From positions 1-35,234 of the forward strand of contig JAQBOA010000106.1 in assembly GCA_028288305.1 (NCBI GenBank): 35,234 nucleotides of DNA. The letters run 5' to 3'. Under the pieces are notes generated by a model. The model searched no databases and was not told where the DNA came from. It saw nothing but the letters and a program-made list of their open reading frames with translations. Both the position numbers and the translations under genes were made by a program. Below, in pieces: positions 8,383 through 16,678 of the stretch (position 1 is the first letter of the stretch; every line of letters starts with the position of its first letter). Origin of the DNA: Mucilaginibacter sp. Lineage in GTDB: Bacteria; Bacteroidota; Bacteroidia; Sphingobacteriales; Sphingobacteriaceae.

Positions 8383-9381
8383 ATGAAAAAAGTATTTAGG
8401 GTGCTTGGTTATTTTTTGCTGGCAGTAATTATGATCGCTGCCGGAATACTTATATATATAAAGACGGCATTGCCCAATGTAGGCGCAGCACCGGTTCTCA
8501 AAGTGAAAAATTCATTAGCGAACATTGAGCGTGGAAGATACCTCGCAAACAACGTATCAGTTTGTATGGATTGCCATTCAACCCGTGACTGGAGTAAGTT
8601 TCTGGCACCTGTAACCGAAGGAACGACTGGAAGAGGCGGGGAGCGGTTTGACAAGAAAGAGGGATTTCCGGGCATATATTACTCGAAGAATATTACCCCG
8701 GCAGGTATTAGCCGTTATACAGACGGTGAGCTATTCCGTTTAATCACCACAGGGGTCACAAAAGAAGGAAGAGCGATGTTTCCTGTTATGCCCTATCATT
8801 ACTACGGCCAAATGGATCCTGAAGACATTAAATGCATTATTGCTTATATACGGACGCTTTCCCCAATCGATAATAATGTTGTCGAGTCTGTTTCCGATTT
8901 CCCCATGAATTTTATTATCAATACTATCCCACAAAAAGCAAGTCCCCACAAATTGCCGGCGAAATCGGACCAGTTTACCTATGGCGCTTATATGGCCAAT
9001 GCCAGCGCATGCATAGAATGCCATTCGCCTGTTAACAAAGGCCAGATCATAACTGAGCTTTCCTTCAGTGGGGGAAGAGAGTTTACTTTACCCGATGGTT
9101 CTGTTGTTCGCTCAGCTAACTTGACGCCGGATAAAGAAACCGGTATTGGCGGATGGAATGAAGATCAGTTTATCAACAGATTTAAAATGTATTCGGATAC
9201 AAGTTATCATCCACAACATATTAAACCCGGTGAATTCAATAGTATAATGCCCTGGTTAATGTACAGCAAAATGAATAAAGTGGACCTGGCTGCCATCTAT
9301 GCATATCTGAGGCGGGTAAAATCAATTAAAAACAACGTAGTTAAGTTTACACCGACTTTAAATCCAATAGCGATTAAATAA
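8383..9381 (+). CDS. Membrane-anchored dihaem cytochrome c
   Basis: An N-terminal uncleaved anchor (residues 7-26) is followed by two haem-c domains in the periplasm. The haem-binding motifs are C61-M-D-C64-H65 and C210-I-E-C213-H214. Candidate axial methionines are M132/M136 (AMFPVMPYHYYG) in domain one and the methionines around SIMPWLMYSKM in domain two. The repeat of the pattern (R/G)xY(L/M)AN...CxxCHS in both halves shows an internal duplication. This architecture resembles the cytochrome subunits of membrane alcohol, aldose or gluconate dehydrogenases, which pass electrons to the respiratory chain. No dehydrogenase subunit is adjacent, so its partner is unknown. Confidence 0.9.
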   Translation: MKKVFRVLGYFLLAVIMIAAGILIYIKTALPNVGAAPVLKVKNSLANIERGRYLANNVSVCMDCHSTRDWSKFLAPVTEGTTGRGGERFDKKEGFPGIYYSKNITPAGISRYTDGELFRLITTGVTKEGRAMFPVMPYHYYGQMDPEDIKCIIAYIRTLSPIDNNVVESVSDFPMNFIINTIPQKASPHKLPAKSDQFTYGAYMANASACIECHSPVNKGQIITELSFSGGREFTLPDGSVVRSANLTPDKETGIGGWNEDQFINRFKMYSDTSYHPQHIKPGEFNSIMPWLMYSKMNKVDLAAIYAYLRRVKSIKNNVVKFTPTLNPIAIK

Positions 9382-9519
9382 TTTTAACAGTATCTTGTGA
9401 GACGAGTGTCGTGATAAGCATGATACAGGAACGCCCCGTTGGCAAGAAATATATAAACATTCTTCTACGTTCGGTAGGGATGCTTTGTGCCGGTGCGGAA
9501 ATCTGATTTAGCACATGTT

Positions 9520-10437
9520 TTACAGCTTCACCCCCCTCAAAAACTCCGCAATACCCATTTGTTTTTTACCTTCCAATTGTACTTCTGTCAGGCTGATAAA
9601 GCCATCCATAGCGGCAAATTTTAAATGAGTCTTATTATCAGTTAAAAAGCCGCCGGGTAATATTCCTGGTTCTGTTAATTCATATCCGGCTCTGAATATT
9701 TTAAGGATCTTGCCGTTTAATGTAGTGTACGCAGTAGGTACAGGGCTCAATCCACGTATTTTATTGTAAATGGTTTCTGCCGGCTGGTTCCAGTCAATAA
9801 GGCAATCTTCTTTAAAAATTTTAGGGGCGTGCTTCAGTTCAACCCCTTCCAGCAACTGTGATTGCGGATGTTCATTATACCTGCCGCTTTCAACACCTTT
9901 AACAGTCTTTACAAGCAAACCGGCTCCTTTGTTCATTAAGCGGTCATGAAGTTCGCCGGCGGTTTCATGGCCGGTAAGCGTTACTTTTTCCGTAAATAGT
10001 ATATCGCCTGTATCTATTTCGTGTCTCAGAAAAAAGGTGGTAACGCCGCTTTCTTTTTCGCCGTTGATTATGGCCCAGTTTATAGGGGCTGCCCCGCGAT
10101 ATTGCGGCAACAAAGAAGCATGCAAGTTGATGGTGCCTTTTGGCGGCATATTCCAAACCAGTTCGGGCAACATCCTGAATGCAACAACAACCTGGAGGTC
10201 GGCCTGTAATGATTTTAATTCTTCTAAAAATTCCGGGTTTTTTAATTTTTCAGGTTGTAATACTTTGAGGCCGTTACTTACAGCATATTGTTTTACGGCT
10301 GATTCATTCAATTTTTGCCCCCGGCCGGCCGGTTTATCTGGCGCGGTTACAACAGCCACAATATCGCAGCCCGCTGTTATTAAAGCATCTAATGATGCTA
10401 CAGCAAACTGTGGGGTACCCATAAATACAATTCTCAT
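9520..10437 (-). CDS. fmt: Methionyl-tRNA formyltransferase
   Basis: Transfers the formyl group of 10-formyltetrahydrofolate to Met-tRNA(fMet) for translation initiation, in the cytoplasm. The formyltransferase domain starts MRIVFMGTPQFAVASLDAL. The motif NLHASLLPQYRGAAPINWAI near residues 102-121, and the downstream IDTGDIL, carry the conserved Asn-His-Asp catalytic set of the family. The C-terminal OB-like domain (about 205-305) begins near IDWNQPAETIYNKIRGLSP. The 305-aa length is normal. It lies 113 bases downstream of the NamZ-type gene on the same strand. That gap holds reiterated words (CTGATTTTA; CCGAAATC) and no gene. Confidence 0.97.
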   Translation of the reverse strand: MRIVFMGTPQFAVASLDALITAGCDIVAVVTAPDKPAGRGQKLNESAVKQYAVSNGLKVLQPEKLKNPEFLEELKSLQADLQVVVAFRMLPELVWNMPPKGTINLHASLLPQYRGAAPINWAIINGEKESGVTTFFLRHEIDTGDILFTEKVTLTGHETAGELHDRLMNKGAGLLVKTVKGVESGRYNEHPQSQLLEGVELKHAPKIFKEDCLIDWNQPAETIYNKIRGLSPVPTAYTTLNGKILKIFRAGYELTEPGILPGGFLTDNKTHLKFAAMDGFISLTEVQLEGKKQMGIAEFLRGVKL

Positions 10438-10550
10438 AGCTAATCGCTGATTTTAACTGATTTTATTGATTACACTGATTTTTTAGACTTTCTCATGGTC
10501 TAGTTATCGCAAAATAAATCCGAAATCGAAAATCCGAATTCCGAAATCAA

Positions 10551-11780
10551 TTAAGGATATAATAAATACTTTTTACGTATAGTTTTATAATTACTTAAAG
10601 CCGGCTCCCAGCTTGCACGTATCTCTTTCTCGCTTTTACCTGCTTCAATTTGTTTTTTTAACTCATTGTTTCCGGCAAGTTTTGTTAAATAAGCTTTAAA
10701 AAAGTGTTCTTTATCAGGAAACGCTTTATATAACTCTATCAGCCAGGTTAAATTGATCCTGCCACTGGTACGTATATAATTTGTATCATAATCTTTAAGG
10801 TTTATTCCATAACAAAGGTTATCTTTTTGCGGCGGGTCTTCGCTCATACCCGGAATCCTTACCGGTTTAAATGAATAGCTATATTTCCCTTTTAAATCCG
10901 GATGTCCTATTTGCAGAAATGGAAACATGGTACCCCGGCCAAGACTCAGTGTTGTGCCTTCAAATAAGCATACTGAAGGATAAAGTAATATTGATTTGTC
11001 TGTGTTCAAATTCGGAGATGGGTTAACCGGCAATTTATAAGATAATTTGTGTGTGTAATTAGCCACTTTAATGATCTTTAATTTGCATTTAACATGGTTT
11101 TTAAGCCATCCTTCGCCGTTTATCATTTGTGCATATTCGGCAATAGTCAATCCATGCACTATGGGTACAGGATTAAGCCCTACAAACGAGCGATAAGCCG
11201 TATCAAGCACAGGCCCGTCAACATAAAAACCGTTTGGATTAGGTCTGTCTAATATCATCAGTTCTATATTATTTTCCGCACACGCTTCCATTACATAATG
11301 TAAAGTAGAAAGATAAGTATAAAAACGTGCGCCCACATCCTGAATATCAAATATAACCAGGTCAAGCGCCTTTAAATCTTCGGGTGTTGGTTTATAATGT
11401 TTATTTCCATAAAGGGAAATTACAGGCAGCCCGGTTTTTTGGTCGGTGCCGTTATTTATCTCCGTACCGTCACTGGCATTTCCCCTGAAACCATGTTCAG
11501 GGCCGAATATTTTTTTTATTGTAATACCTAATTTAAGCAAGCTATCAACACTAAGGGTTAAGCTTTTACCGATAACAGAAGTCTGATTAATAACCATGCC
11601 GATATTTTTCCCTTTAAGATAATTAACATAAAGGTTTGTTTGGTCGGCCCCGGTAATAATTCCCTGTTTTTCTTTTGTTATAGAAATCTTATAATGTTTA
11701 AAAAAACTTTTTTGGGCAGTTGTATTACCAACCAAAAAAAAGCTGATAATAAATGGTAAAAAAATTTTAGGTCTTATCAT
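10551..11780 (-). CDS. NamZ-type exo-beta-N-acetylmuramidase (DUF1343), secreted
   Basis: The signal peptide is MIRPKIFLPFIISFFLVG with cleavage near TTAQ (residues 20-23). Characteristic DUF1343/NamZ motifs follow: GMVINQTS (61-68), IFGPEHGFRG (91-100), VIFDIQDVGARFYTY and LDRPNPNGFYVDGPVLD. NamZ enzymes release terminal N-acetylmuramic acid from peptidoglycan fragments, so a role in cell-wall turnover or recycling in the periplasm is likely. The 409-aa length fits the family. It is divergent from the LolC/E-type permease gene with only 72 bases between the starts, and upstream of fmt. Confidence 0.9.
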   Translation of the reverse strand: MIRPKIFLPFIISFFLVGNTTAQKSFFKHYKISITKEKQGIITGADQTNLYVNYLKGKNIGMVINQTSVIGKSLTLSVDSLLKLGITIKKIFGPEHGFRGNASDGTEINNGTDQKTGLPVISLYGNKHYKPTPEDLKALDLVIFDIQDVGARFYTYLSTLHYVMEACAENNIELMILDRPNPNGFYVDGPVLDTAYRSFVGLNPVPIVHGLTIAEYAQMINGEGWLKNHVKCKLKIIKVANYTHKLSYKLPVNPSPNLNTDKSILLYPSVCLFEGTTLSLGRGTMFPFLQIGHPDLKGKYSYSFKPVRIPGMSEDPPQKDNLCYGINLKDYDTNYIRTSGRINLTWLIELYKAFPDKEHFFKAYLTKLAGNNELKKQIEAGKSEKEIRASWEPALSNYKTIRKKYLLYP

Positions 11781-11852
11781 AATTATGGTTTATGAGCAAT
11801 TTAATTAACGGCAAAACCGCATATTTGCGAATATACAAAAAATCACATTGCA

Positions 11853-13073
11853 TTGAATTTTGCCTATTTCGTAGCTAACCGGATAACATTTAAGTCTAAG
11901 CGTACATTTTCAAAGTTAATAGTGCGAATAGCTATCGTAGGCATTATGCTTGGCCTTGGCGTGATGATACTATCCCTGGAGATTATAAGAGGGTTTAAAC
12001 AAGAAATAAGAGAGAAAGTGCGCGGGTTTTCCGGCGACCTTCAAATAATAAAATTCGACCTGAATAACTCTTATGAAAATTCTCCATTCATCGCTGATAG
12101 TAGCTTTGAAAAAAAGGCAATCGCCAATCATCTCATTACTAAAGTTATGCCTTTTGCTACCAAACCAGGTATTATAAAAGCTAATGATGAGATAGAGGGA
12201 GTGGTATTAAAGGGCGTCGACAAAAATTATGACTGGTCATTCTTCAAAAAGAACCTGGTAGCCGGCAAGCTCATTGATTTTCAAGATTCTATTGAAACAA
12301 AAAAGCAGTTATTAATCTCACAAACTACAGCCAACCGCTTAAGGCTAAAAGTGGGCGACAAAATTTTAATGTATTTTGTACAAGAACCTTTAAAGATAAG
12401 GCAATTTACCATAAGGGGTATTTTTAGTATGGGTATTGATGAGGTAGATAGAACTTATGTAATAGGCGACTTGTCATTAATTAACAAGCTTAATAGCTGG
12501 AACCCCAATGAAATTGGCGGATATGAATTAAAGGTTGCTGATTTTAACAGGCTAAATGAAGCAAGTGATTTCATCGACAATATGTTGCCTCCAAAACTCA
12601 AATCATACACGGTAATTGATAATTATCCAACAATATTCGGCTGGCTTGATTTGTTGGACGGAAATACCAAAGTGGTTTTAATATTGATGATTATAGTAGC
12701 TGTAATTAATATGATCTCTGCTTTACTGATTATGATACTTGAACGTACCACTATGATCGGGATATTAAAAGCAATGGGCGCCACCAATTGGAACATACAG
12801 AAAGTGTTTTTATACAATGCTTTTTATCTGATTGGCTTAGGTATGTTACTAGGAAATATATTTGGGATAGGTTTTGGATTTGTGCAATACACGACACATT
12901 TATTTAAACTGGATCAGGCATCATATTACATGAGCTTTGTGCCTATACAATTTAGCTGGCCTGATATGATCTTATTAAATGCTGGTACGCTTTTGATTTG
13001 CCTGCTGGTAATGTTGGGGCCGTCAATGCTGGTAACTAAAATTACACCTGTGAAGGCCATTAGGTTTAAGTGA
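11853..13073 (+). CDS. LolC/LolE-family ABC transporter permease (FtsX-like)
   Basis: 406 residues with the topology of lipoprotein-release or MacB-type permeases: one N-terminal helix (about 24-46), a large periplasmic domain (about 50-270), then three C-terminal helices (about 275-297, 320-345, 370-395). The pattern ERTTMIGILKAMGAT after the second helix is the conserved coupling-helix region of this family, and the ending TPVKAIRFK is typical. The start is a TTG at 11853; it gives the usual N-terminus NFAYFVANRI and no ATG is available nearby. An ATPase partner (LolD) is not adjacent. The role in moving lipoproteins from the inner membrane is inferred from the family. Confidence 0.88.
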   Translation: MNFAYFVANRITFKSKRTFSKLIVRIAIVGIMLGLGVMILSLEIIRGFKQEIREKVRGFSGDLQIIKFDLNNSYENSPFIADSSFEKKAIANHLITKVMPFATKPGIIKANDEIEGVVLKGVDKNYDWSFFKKNLVAGKLIDFQDSIETKKQLLISQTTANRLRLKVGDKILMYFVQEPLKIRQFTIRGIFSMGIDEVDRTYVIGDLSLINKLNSWNPNEIGGYELKVADFNRLNEASDFIDNMLPPKLKSYTVIDNYPTIFGWLDLLDGNTKVVLILMIIVAVINMISALLIMILERTTMIGILKAMGATNWNIQKVFLYNAFYLIGLGMLLGNIFGIGFGFVQYTTHLFKLDQASYYMSFVPIQFSWPDMILLNAGTLLICLLVMLGPSMLVTKITPVKAIRFK

Positions 13074-13100
13074 GTGGGTTAGGTGAAGGGCAAAAGGTGA

Positions 13101-13230
13101 AAGGCGGAAGATAGTATCAAGTAGCTAGTATCTAGTATCAAGATAGAGCCGGAAAGGTTAGCTCAAAGGCGGAAGATAGTATCAAGTAGCTAGTATCTAG
13201 TATCAAGATAGAGCTGGAAAGGTTAGCTCA
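13101..13230. repeat. Tandem duplication, two 65-bp units
   Basis: Units 13101-13165 and 13166-13230 differ at one base (GAGCCGG versus GAGCTGG). Each unit holds inner sub-repeats of the word TAGTATC (ATAGTATCAAG, CTAGTATCTAGTATCAAG). It fills the gap between the convergent permease and beta-barrel genes. No ORF is evident. Confidence 0.95.
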
Positions 13231-13276
13231 AGAGATCCTAAATATTCCTACCTTTTACCTTTCAGCTTTAACCTCG

Positions 13277-14014
13277 CTAAAGTATCCTGTAAGTAATACC
13301 AAAACGGAGCAATTCGCTGTGTAATTCATAGTTGCTATCGCTGCTTAAGTTTTTAACAAGATTTGTTAAGCCATGAGCATAAGCTGCTGTAATCCCAAAT
13401 CTTTTATAAGTAGCGGCAATCCCAAATCTTAGCCGCACATCAGTTGGAGCATCAAGTTTTTTCAGGTTAGTTCGATAAACATTTCCGACACTATCAACTG
13501 CCTTTCCCTTATCGTATGAACTAACATTAAAGCCAAGATCAACTCCAGGCATCATATCAATTTTAATATTTTTAATTTTTAAGCGATAGCCAACATAAGG
13601 GTTGATATTGATATCTTGATTCTGCAAAAACGTTTGCCCTTTAGCCGGAATTTGGTAGGATTGTGCTATATAATTGGAATTAAAAAGGTAAATAGTTGAA
13701 GGATAATAGCCGTTTATATCCACTTTGCTTCGTAAAACTTCATAACCTGCCTGCAGGCCCGTAATAAAGCCACATTTACTTACATATTGTCCCTGTATAT
13801 CTCCCCCATAGCTAAACCCGTTTTTACTACCATAAGGGTTGTTGGTATAATTTCCCTTATCAGTTGATCCCTGGTTAATAAATGAAACAGATGCAGATGC
13901 TTTACCATCGTAGTGATACAGGCCAGAGTTAGCCTGGATTGATACTTCAAATTTTTGTGCAAATAATTGCGTTAATGAAAAAAGGCTGATTAAGGTTAGT
14001 AAAGTTGCTTTCAT
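13277..14014 (-). CDS. Outer-membrane beta-barrel protein, third gene of the sigma operon
   Basis: 245 residues with a signal peptide (MKATLLTLISLFSLTQLFAQ, cleavage after Q20). The rest is made of alternating amphipathic strands rich in Gly, Tyr and Asn, with turns such as NPYGSKNGFSYGGDIQG and a last strand ending in LRFGITYRIL, whose hydrophobic end suits barrel insertion. This is the small OmpA/PorT-like barrel type common in Bacteroidota; I cannot assign a specific family. Its ATG overlaps the stop of the preceding anti-sigma/barrel gene (ATGA), so the two are coupled. It may be a structural partner or target of that protein. Confidence 0.82.
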   Translation of the reverse strand: MKATLLTLISLFSLTQLFAQKFEVSIQANSGLYHYDGKASASVSFINQGSTDKGNYTNNPYGSKNGFSYGGDIQGQYVSKCGFITGLQAGYEVLRSKVDINGYYPSTIYLFNSNYIAQSYQIPAKGQTFLQNQDININPYVGYRLKIKNIKIDMMPGVDLGFNVSSYDKGKAVDSVGNVYRTNLKKLDAPTDVRLRFGIAATYKRFGITAAYAHGLTNLVKNLSSDSNYELHSELLRFGITYRIL

Positions 14015-15474
14015 TTTTTTGGGGATTGAAAGTTAAATTTTAAGTTTATACCGCCTGCGCCAAAGTGGATATTTTGTGAACCTAAGCCCCCAATCGGGTA
14101 TTTTAAAAATGGTTCAAAAATAAGCCGGTTTTTTCCAAAAGGAAATCCTACCCCCATTGCCACATTAAGCATTTTTGCAAAATAAAAGCTGTTGAAGCTT
14201 TTACTCGTAGTTTCGCCCTGAGTTTGCTGTACTGAAGAAGAATAGTAAGTCTGCGAACTATACTGGCTTTTATAGGTTTCATTAATAAACGTACCTGAAC
14301 TTAAGCCCGCACTAATATAAGCATCACTCTTTTGAGGATTAAATTCGTATTTAAGATTTAGGGGAATATCTAAACCAACCAGGCTGGCGGTATGGTTTTT
14401 AAGCGTAGCTACAGAACTGACACTATAACTGGGTGAAACACTGGCTGAGGTAGAAGGTAAAGAATTACTTTGTGCAATAATTACAGAGTTACCACCAGTA
14501 TAATTTAAGCTGTTTTGTGCTATAGTGATACCTGTTACTAATTTGAGGTTGTTACTTAGTTTAATATCTGATGTAACACCTGCACCTACATTTATCTGGT
14601 TATTACTTCCCTTGGCGTAATTAAAATAAGTAGCGGCGTACAAGCCAAACCGAACCTTTTTATCACTTTTTTCAGAGCTTTTTTTAGTGTCAATCTTTTT
14701 ATTTTCAGCAAACATGGAACTTATTGACTTTGCAGGAGGTTGAGGGACGGTTAACGGTTTAGAAGGTTGGGTGTTTGGGTTAACAGCTGCATTTAATTGC
14801 TGCGATTGTGAGTTACTATCTGGTTTACTGTTATCAGCAGCTTGAGCCAGATTTGCTTTCTGGGTTAATGTGTCATTTTTTAATATTGGTGGTATAATAC
14901 CAGGCTCCCTGTACTTTTTATATTTAAGTAACGATTTTATGGAATTTGAATTTCTTGTTCTGCCATTTGTTTTAGCTAAATTATTTTCATTCACCGGATT
15001 TGAATTTTCAGCTTTGCGATTAGTTTTAGCTAAATTATTTCCATTCAGCGGATTTGAATTTCTGGCTTTGTGTTTTGGTTTGGTCGGATTATTTTCATTA
15101 ACAGGGTTTAAATTTTTTACCCCGCTATTTGTCCTGGCTAAATTATTTTCATCTGCGGCCGTTGTTTTATTAATGCTGCCGGGATGTTCTTTTGTATTAT
15201 TTATATTTTGTGTTTTCGTGTTTTTTAATTTGTTATGAGTAAATTTTTGCGGCTGTACTTTAGCATCATATATCCAGAGACCAATCCCAAAAAACAAAAA
15301 GAAAACGGCTGCAGCTGCCCCCCACCATATCCATGCAAATGCACGACGGTTCCGCTCTTCTTCAGGAAACTTTTTCCTGAGCTCCAGCCAGCCATGGTCA
15401 GCAGAGGTGTCCTCAAAATTCTCGAACACTTCCCTTATGCGTTTTTTTAAATTGTTATCTAACTGATCGTCCAT
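14011..15474 (-). CDS. Dual membrane-spanning anti-sigma-like protein with C-terminal beta-barrel (Dma-like)
   Basis: 487 residues in four parts. Residues 1-45 are a charged, soluble segment (LKKRIREVFENF, WLELRKKFPEEERNRR), placed to bind a sigma factor in the cytoplasm. Residues 46-69 form a single helix (FAWIWWGAAAAVFFLFFGIGLWIY). Residues 70-260 are Asn/Lys/Gln/Pro-rich and disordered, with four 18-residue repeats at 109-180. Residues about 265-487 form Gly/Ser/Asn-rich amphipathic strands typical of an outer-membrane barrel, ending GGINLKFNFQSPKK. There is no cleavable signal. One chain seems to cross both membranes, the layout described for Dma anti-sigma factors of Bacteroides. It overlaps the ECF sigma gene upstream by 20 bases and the barrel gene downstream by 4. 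The function is inferred from architecture and context. Confidence 0.82.
   Translation of the reverse strand: MDDQLDNNLKKRIREVFENFEDTSADHGWLELRKKFPEEERNRRAFAWIWWGAAAAVFFLFFGIGLWIYDAKVQPQKFTHNKLKNTKTQNINNTKEHPGSINKTTAADENNLARTNSGVKNLNPVNENNPTKPKHKARNSNPLNGNNLAKTNRKAENSNPVNENNLAKTNGRTRNSNSIKSLLKYKKYREPGIIPPILKNDTLTQKANLAQAADNSKPDSNSQSQQLNAAVNPNTQPSKPLTVPQPPAKSISSMFAENKKIDTKKSSEKSDKKVRFGLYAATYFNYAKGSNNQINVGAGVTSDIKLSNNLKLVTGITIAQNSLNYTGGNSVIIAQSNSLPSTSASVSPSYSVSSVATLKNHTASLVGLDIPLNLKYEFNPQKSDAYISAGLSSGTFINETYKSQYSSQTYYSSSVQQTQGETTSKSFNSFYFAKMLNVAMGVGFPFGKNRLIFEPFLKYPIGGLGSQNIHFGAGGINLKFNFQSPKK
14935..15150 (-). repeat. Four 54-bp coding repeats (18-aa units) in the periplasmic linker
   Basis: The units cover residues 109-126, 127-144, 145-162 and 163-180 of the anti-sigma-like protein, with consensus ENNLAKTNxxxxNSNPVN. 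Units three and four are closest; unit two is the most diverged (ENNPTKPKHK). Such repeats could change tether length by recombination. Confidence 0.9.
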
Positions 15475-16021
15475 GGTTTTGTTCTTCAGATTTTAGCATG
15501 GCCCTTAATTTTTCTTTAGCCCTACTCAAATAAACCCTTGATGAGCTCGCTGGTATAGCTAATAACTGCGCAATCTCATCATGACTATATCCGTCAATCT
15601 CATATAAATTAAAAATTGTAAGTTGTATCGGAGGAAGCTCCTTCATCAGGTTTAAAATATCCTGTACACCCAGGTTGTCAATTGCATTTGCATTATTGCT
15701 TATTGGTGCCGTATTTTCAAGTTCAACATTTAACATATATTTCATCTCCTTCCGCCGCCTGTCAATAGCTGTATTTACTATAATAGTGCGGAGCCAGGCT
15801 TTGAAAGGCTTATCATTATTAAATTTTCCTATGGCGCTAAATACTTTAATAAAAGCATCATTTACTACCTCAAGTGAATCATCACGGTTTAAACAATAAC
15901 GCATCCCAATACCCATAGCATAGCCATAGAACTGCTTATAAAGCAGTTCCTGGTATTTTAAGCTGCCTGTTTTGCATTGGCTGATAATTTCTTCTTCAGC
16001 AATGCCCCGGGGTGTATGCAT
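15455..16021 (-). CDS. ECF RNA polymerase sigma factor
   Basis: 188 residues. Region 2 spans about 22-95 (LLYKQFYGYAMGIGMRYCLN, VVNDAFIKVFSAI, FKAWLRTIIVNTAIDRRRK). Region 4 spans about 130-180 (LPPIQLTIFNLYEIDGYSHDEIAQLL, then SSSRVYLSRAKEKLRAML), which is the helix-turn-helix for the -35 element. There is no region 3, as in all ECF sigmas. It is the first gene of a three-gene operon in which the next product carries an anti-sigma-like cytoplasmic segment. By context it should be held inactive at the inner membrane until an envelope signal frees it. An alternative promoter for autoregulation could lie in 16022-16100 but I cannot recognise one. Confidence 0.95.
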   Translation of the reverse strand: MHTPRGIAEEEIISQCKTGSLKYQELLYKQFYGYAMGIGMRYCLNRDDSLEVVNDAFIKVFSAIGKFNNDKPFKAWLRTIIVNTAIDRRRKEMKYMLNVELENTAPISNNANAIDNLGVQDILNLMKELPPIQLTIFNLYEIDGYSHDEIAQLLAIPASSSRVYLSRAKEKLRAMLKSEEQNHGRSVR

Positions 16022-16102
16022 TAAAAGTGTTTATTTCAGCCTGAACTATTATTTTATACTATACGAGGTATATAATAATATTGCTACAGTTAACGAAAAT
16101 TT

Positions 16103-16173
16103 AGTTTGTTGGTGAATGGTAAACGGTGAATTTTGAGTTCTTTATCTTCCTGCTCACTATTCACTAACCAACT
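16103..16173. terminator. Imperfect hairpin over the stop codon of the lipoprotein gene
   Basis: AGTTTGTTGGTGAA (16103-16116) pairs with TTCACTAACCAACT (16160-16173) with two mismatches. The inner part repeats the same words (GTGAATGG, GGTGAATT; CACTATTCACT). The right arm overlaps the TAG stop of the minus-strand lipoprotein gene (16172-16174), so it would form in the 3' end of that mRNA. Confidence 0.5.
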
Positions 16174-16615
16174 AATTACCAATTCGTTTCATAGAATAAA
16201 CGTAGCTGAGGGTATCAAAGGCCCCGAAGGCAGCAATGCTTAAATTCGTTCCATCATAACTATATGAATAAACGCCGTTTAAGTGGTATTTTGCCGGGGT
16301 ACCTGTGGTTGGAAAAGTTTTATCCATAAAGTCGATAGCAGTATAACTTGAGTTTACCAGGTAACTGCCATAACTGCCTGCATGTACTGAGGTATCGCCT
16401 GTAACCTTAAAACCCGTGTTTTGCTCAATTTGTAATTGAATGCTTGTTGTAACAGAATCAACGGCTCCAGTTTGCGCATGTTTGTGTATATATTTGAATT
16501 TGCCTGTAAAAGTGCCTTCCGGTGTATTATTAGGGACAGGTGCTGCACTTTTTGGTCCACACCCGCTCATAAATGCAAGTAATAATAGCAACAAGTAAAG
16601 TAGTTTTAGTTTCAT
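16172..16615 (-). CDS. Small lipoprotein, unknown function
   Basis: 147 residues. The N-terminus MKLKLLYLLLLLLAFMSGC is a lipoprotein signal with the acylated cysteine at residue 19; the lipobox MSGC is slightly atypical at its first position. The mature part is a small beta-rich domain (GTFTGKFKYIHKHAQTG, SIQLQIEQNTGFKVTGD, YHLNGVYSYSYDG), likely in the periplasm or on the outer membrane. I recognise no named family. It is alone between mazG (same strand, upstream) and the sigma operon. Confidence 0.8.
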   Translation of the reverse strand: MKLKLLYLLLLLLAFMSGCGPKSAAPVPNNTPEGTFTGKFKYIHKHAQTGAVDSVTTSIQLQIEQNTGFKVTGDTSVHAGSYGSYLVNSSYTAIDFMDKTFPTTGTPAKYHLNGVYSYSYDGTNLSIAAFGAFDTLSYVYSMKRIGN

Positions 16616-16678
16616 AATTAGTTAGATTTTTATTGGTTACGTTTAATTTATTATAACGCTACAATACGTTACCTTATT

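Noticed and set aside
9382..9519. Possible tRNA or small RNA in the gap between cytochrome and fmt
   Set aside because: The GTTCGGTAGGG stretch recalls a T-arm but no acceptor stem or cloverleaf can be drawn; I see nothing definite in this gap.
13101..13230. Possible CRISPR-like array
   Set aside because: There are only two adjoining units with no spacers and no cas genes; it is a plain tandem duplication.
14870..15238. Plus-strand ORF of 122 codons with repeated hydrophobic LAKLFSFTGFEF units
   Set aside because: It is the antisense reading of the 54-bp repeats in the anti-sigma-like gene, so its repeats are a by-product.
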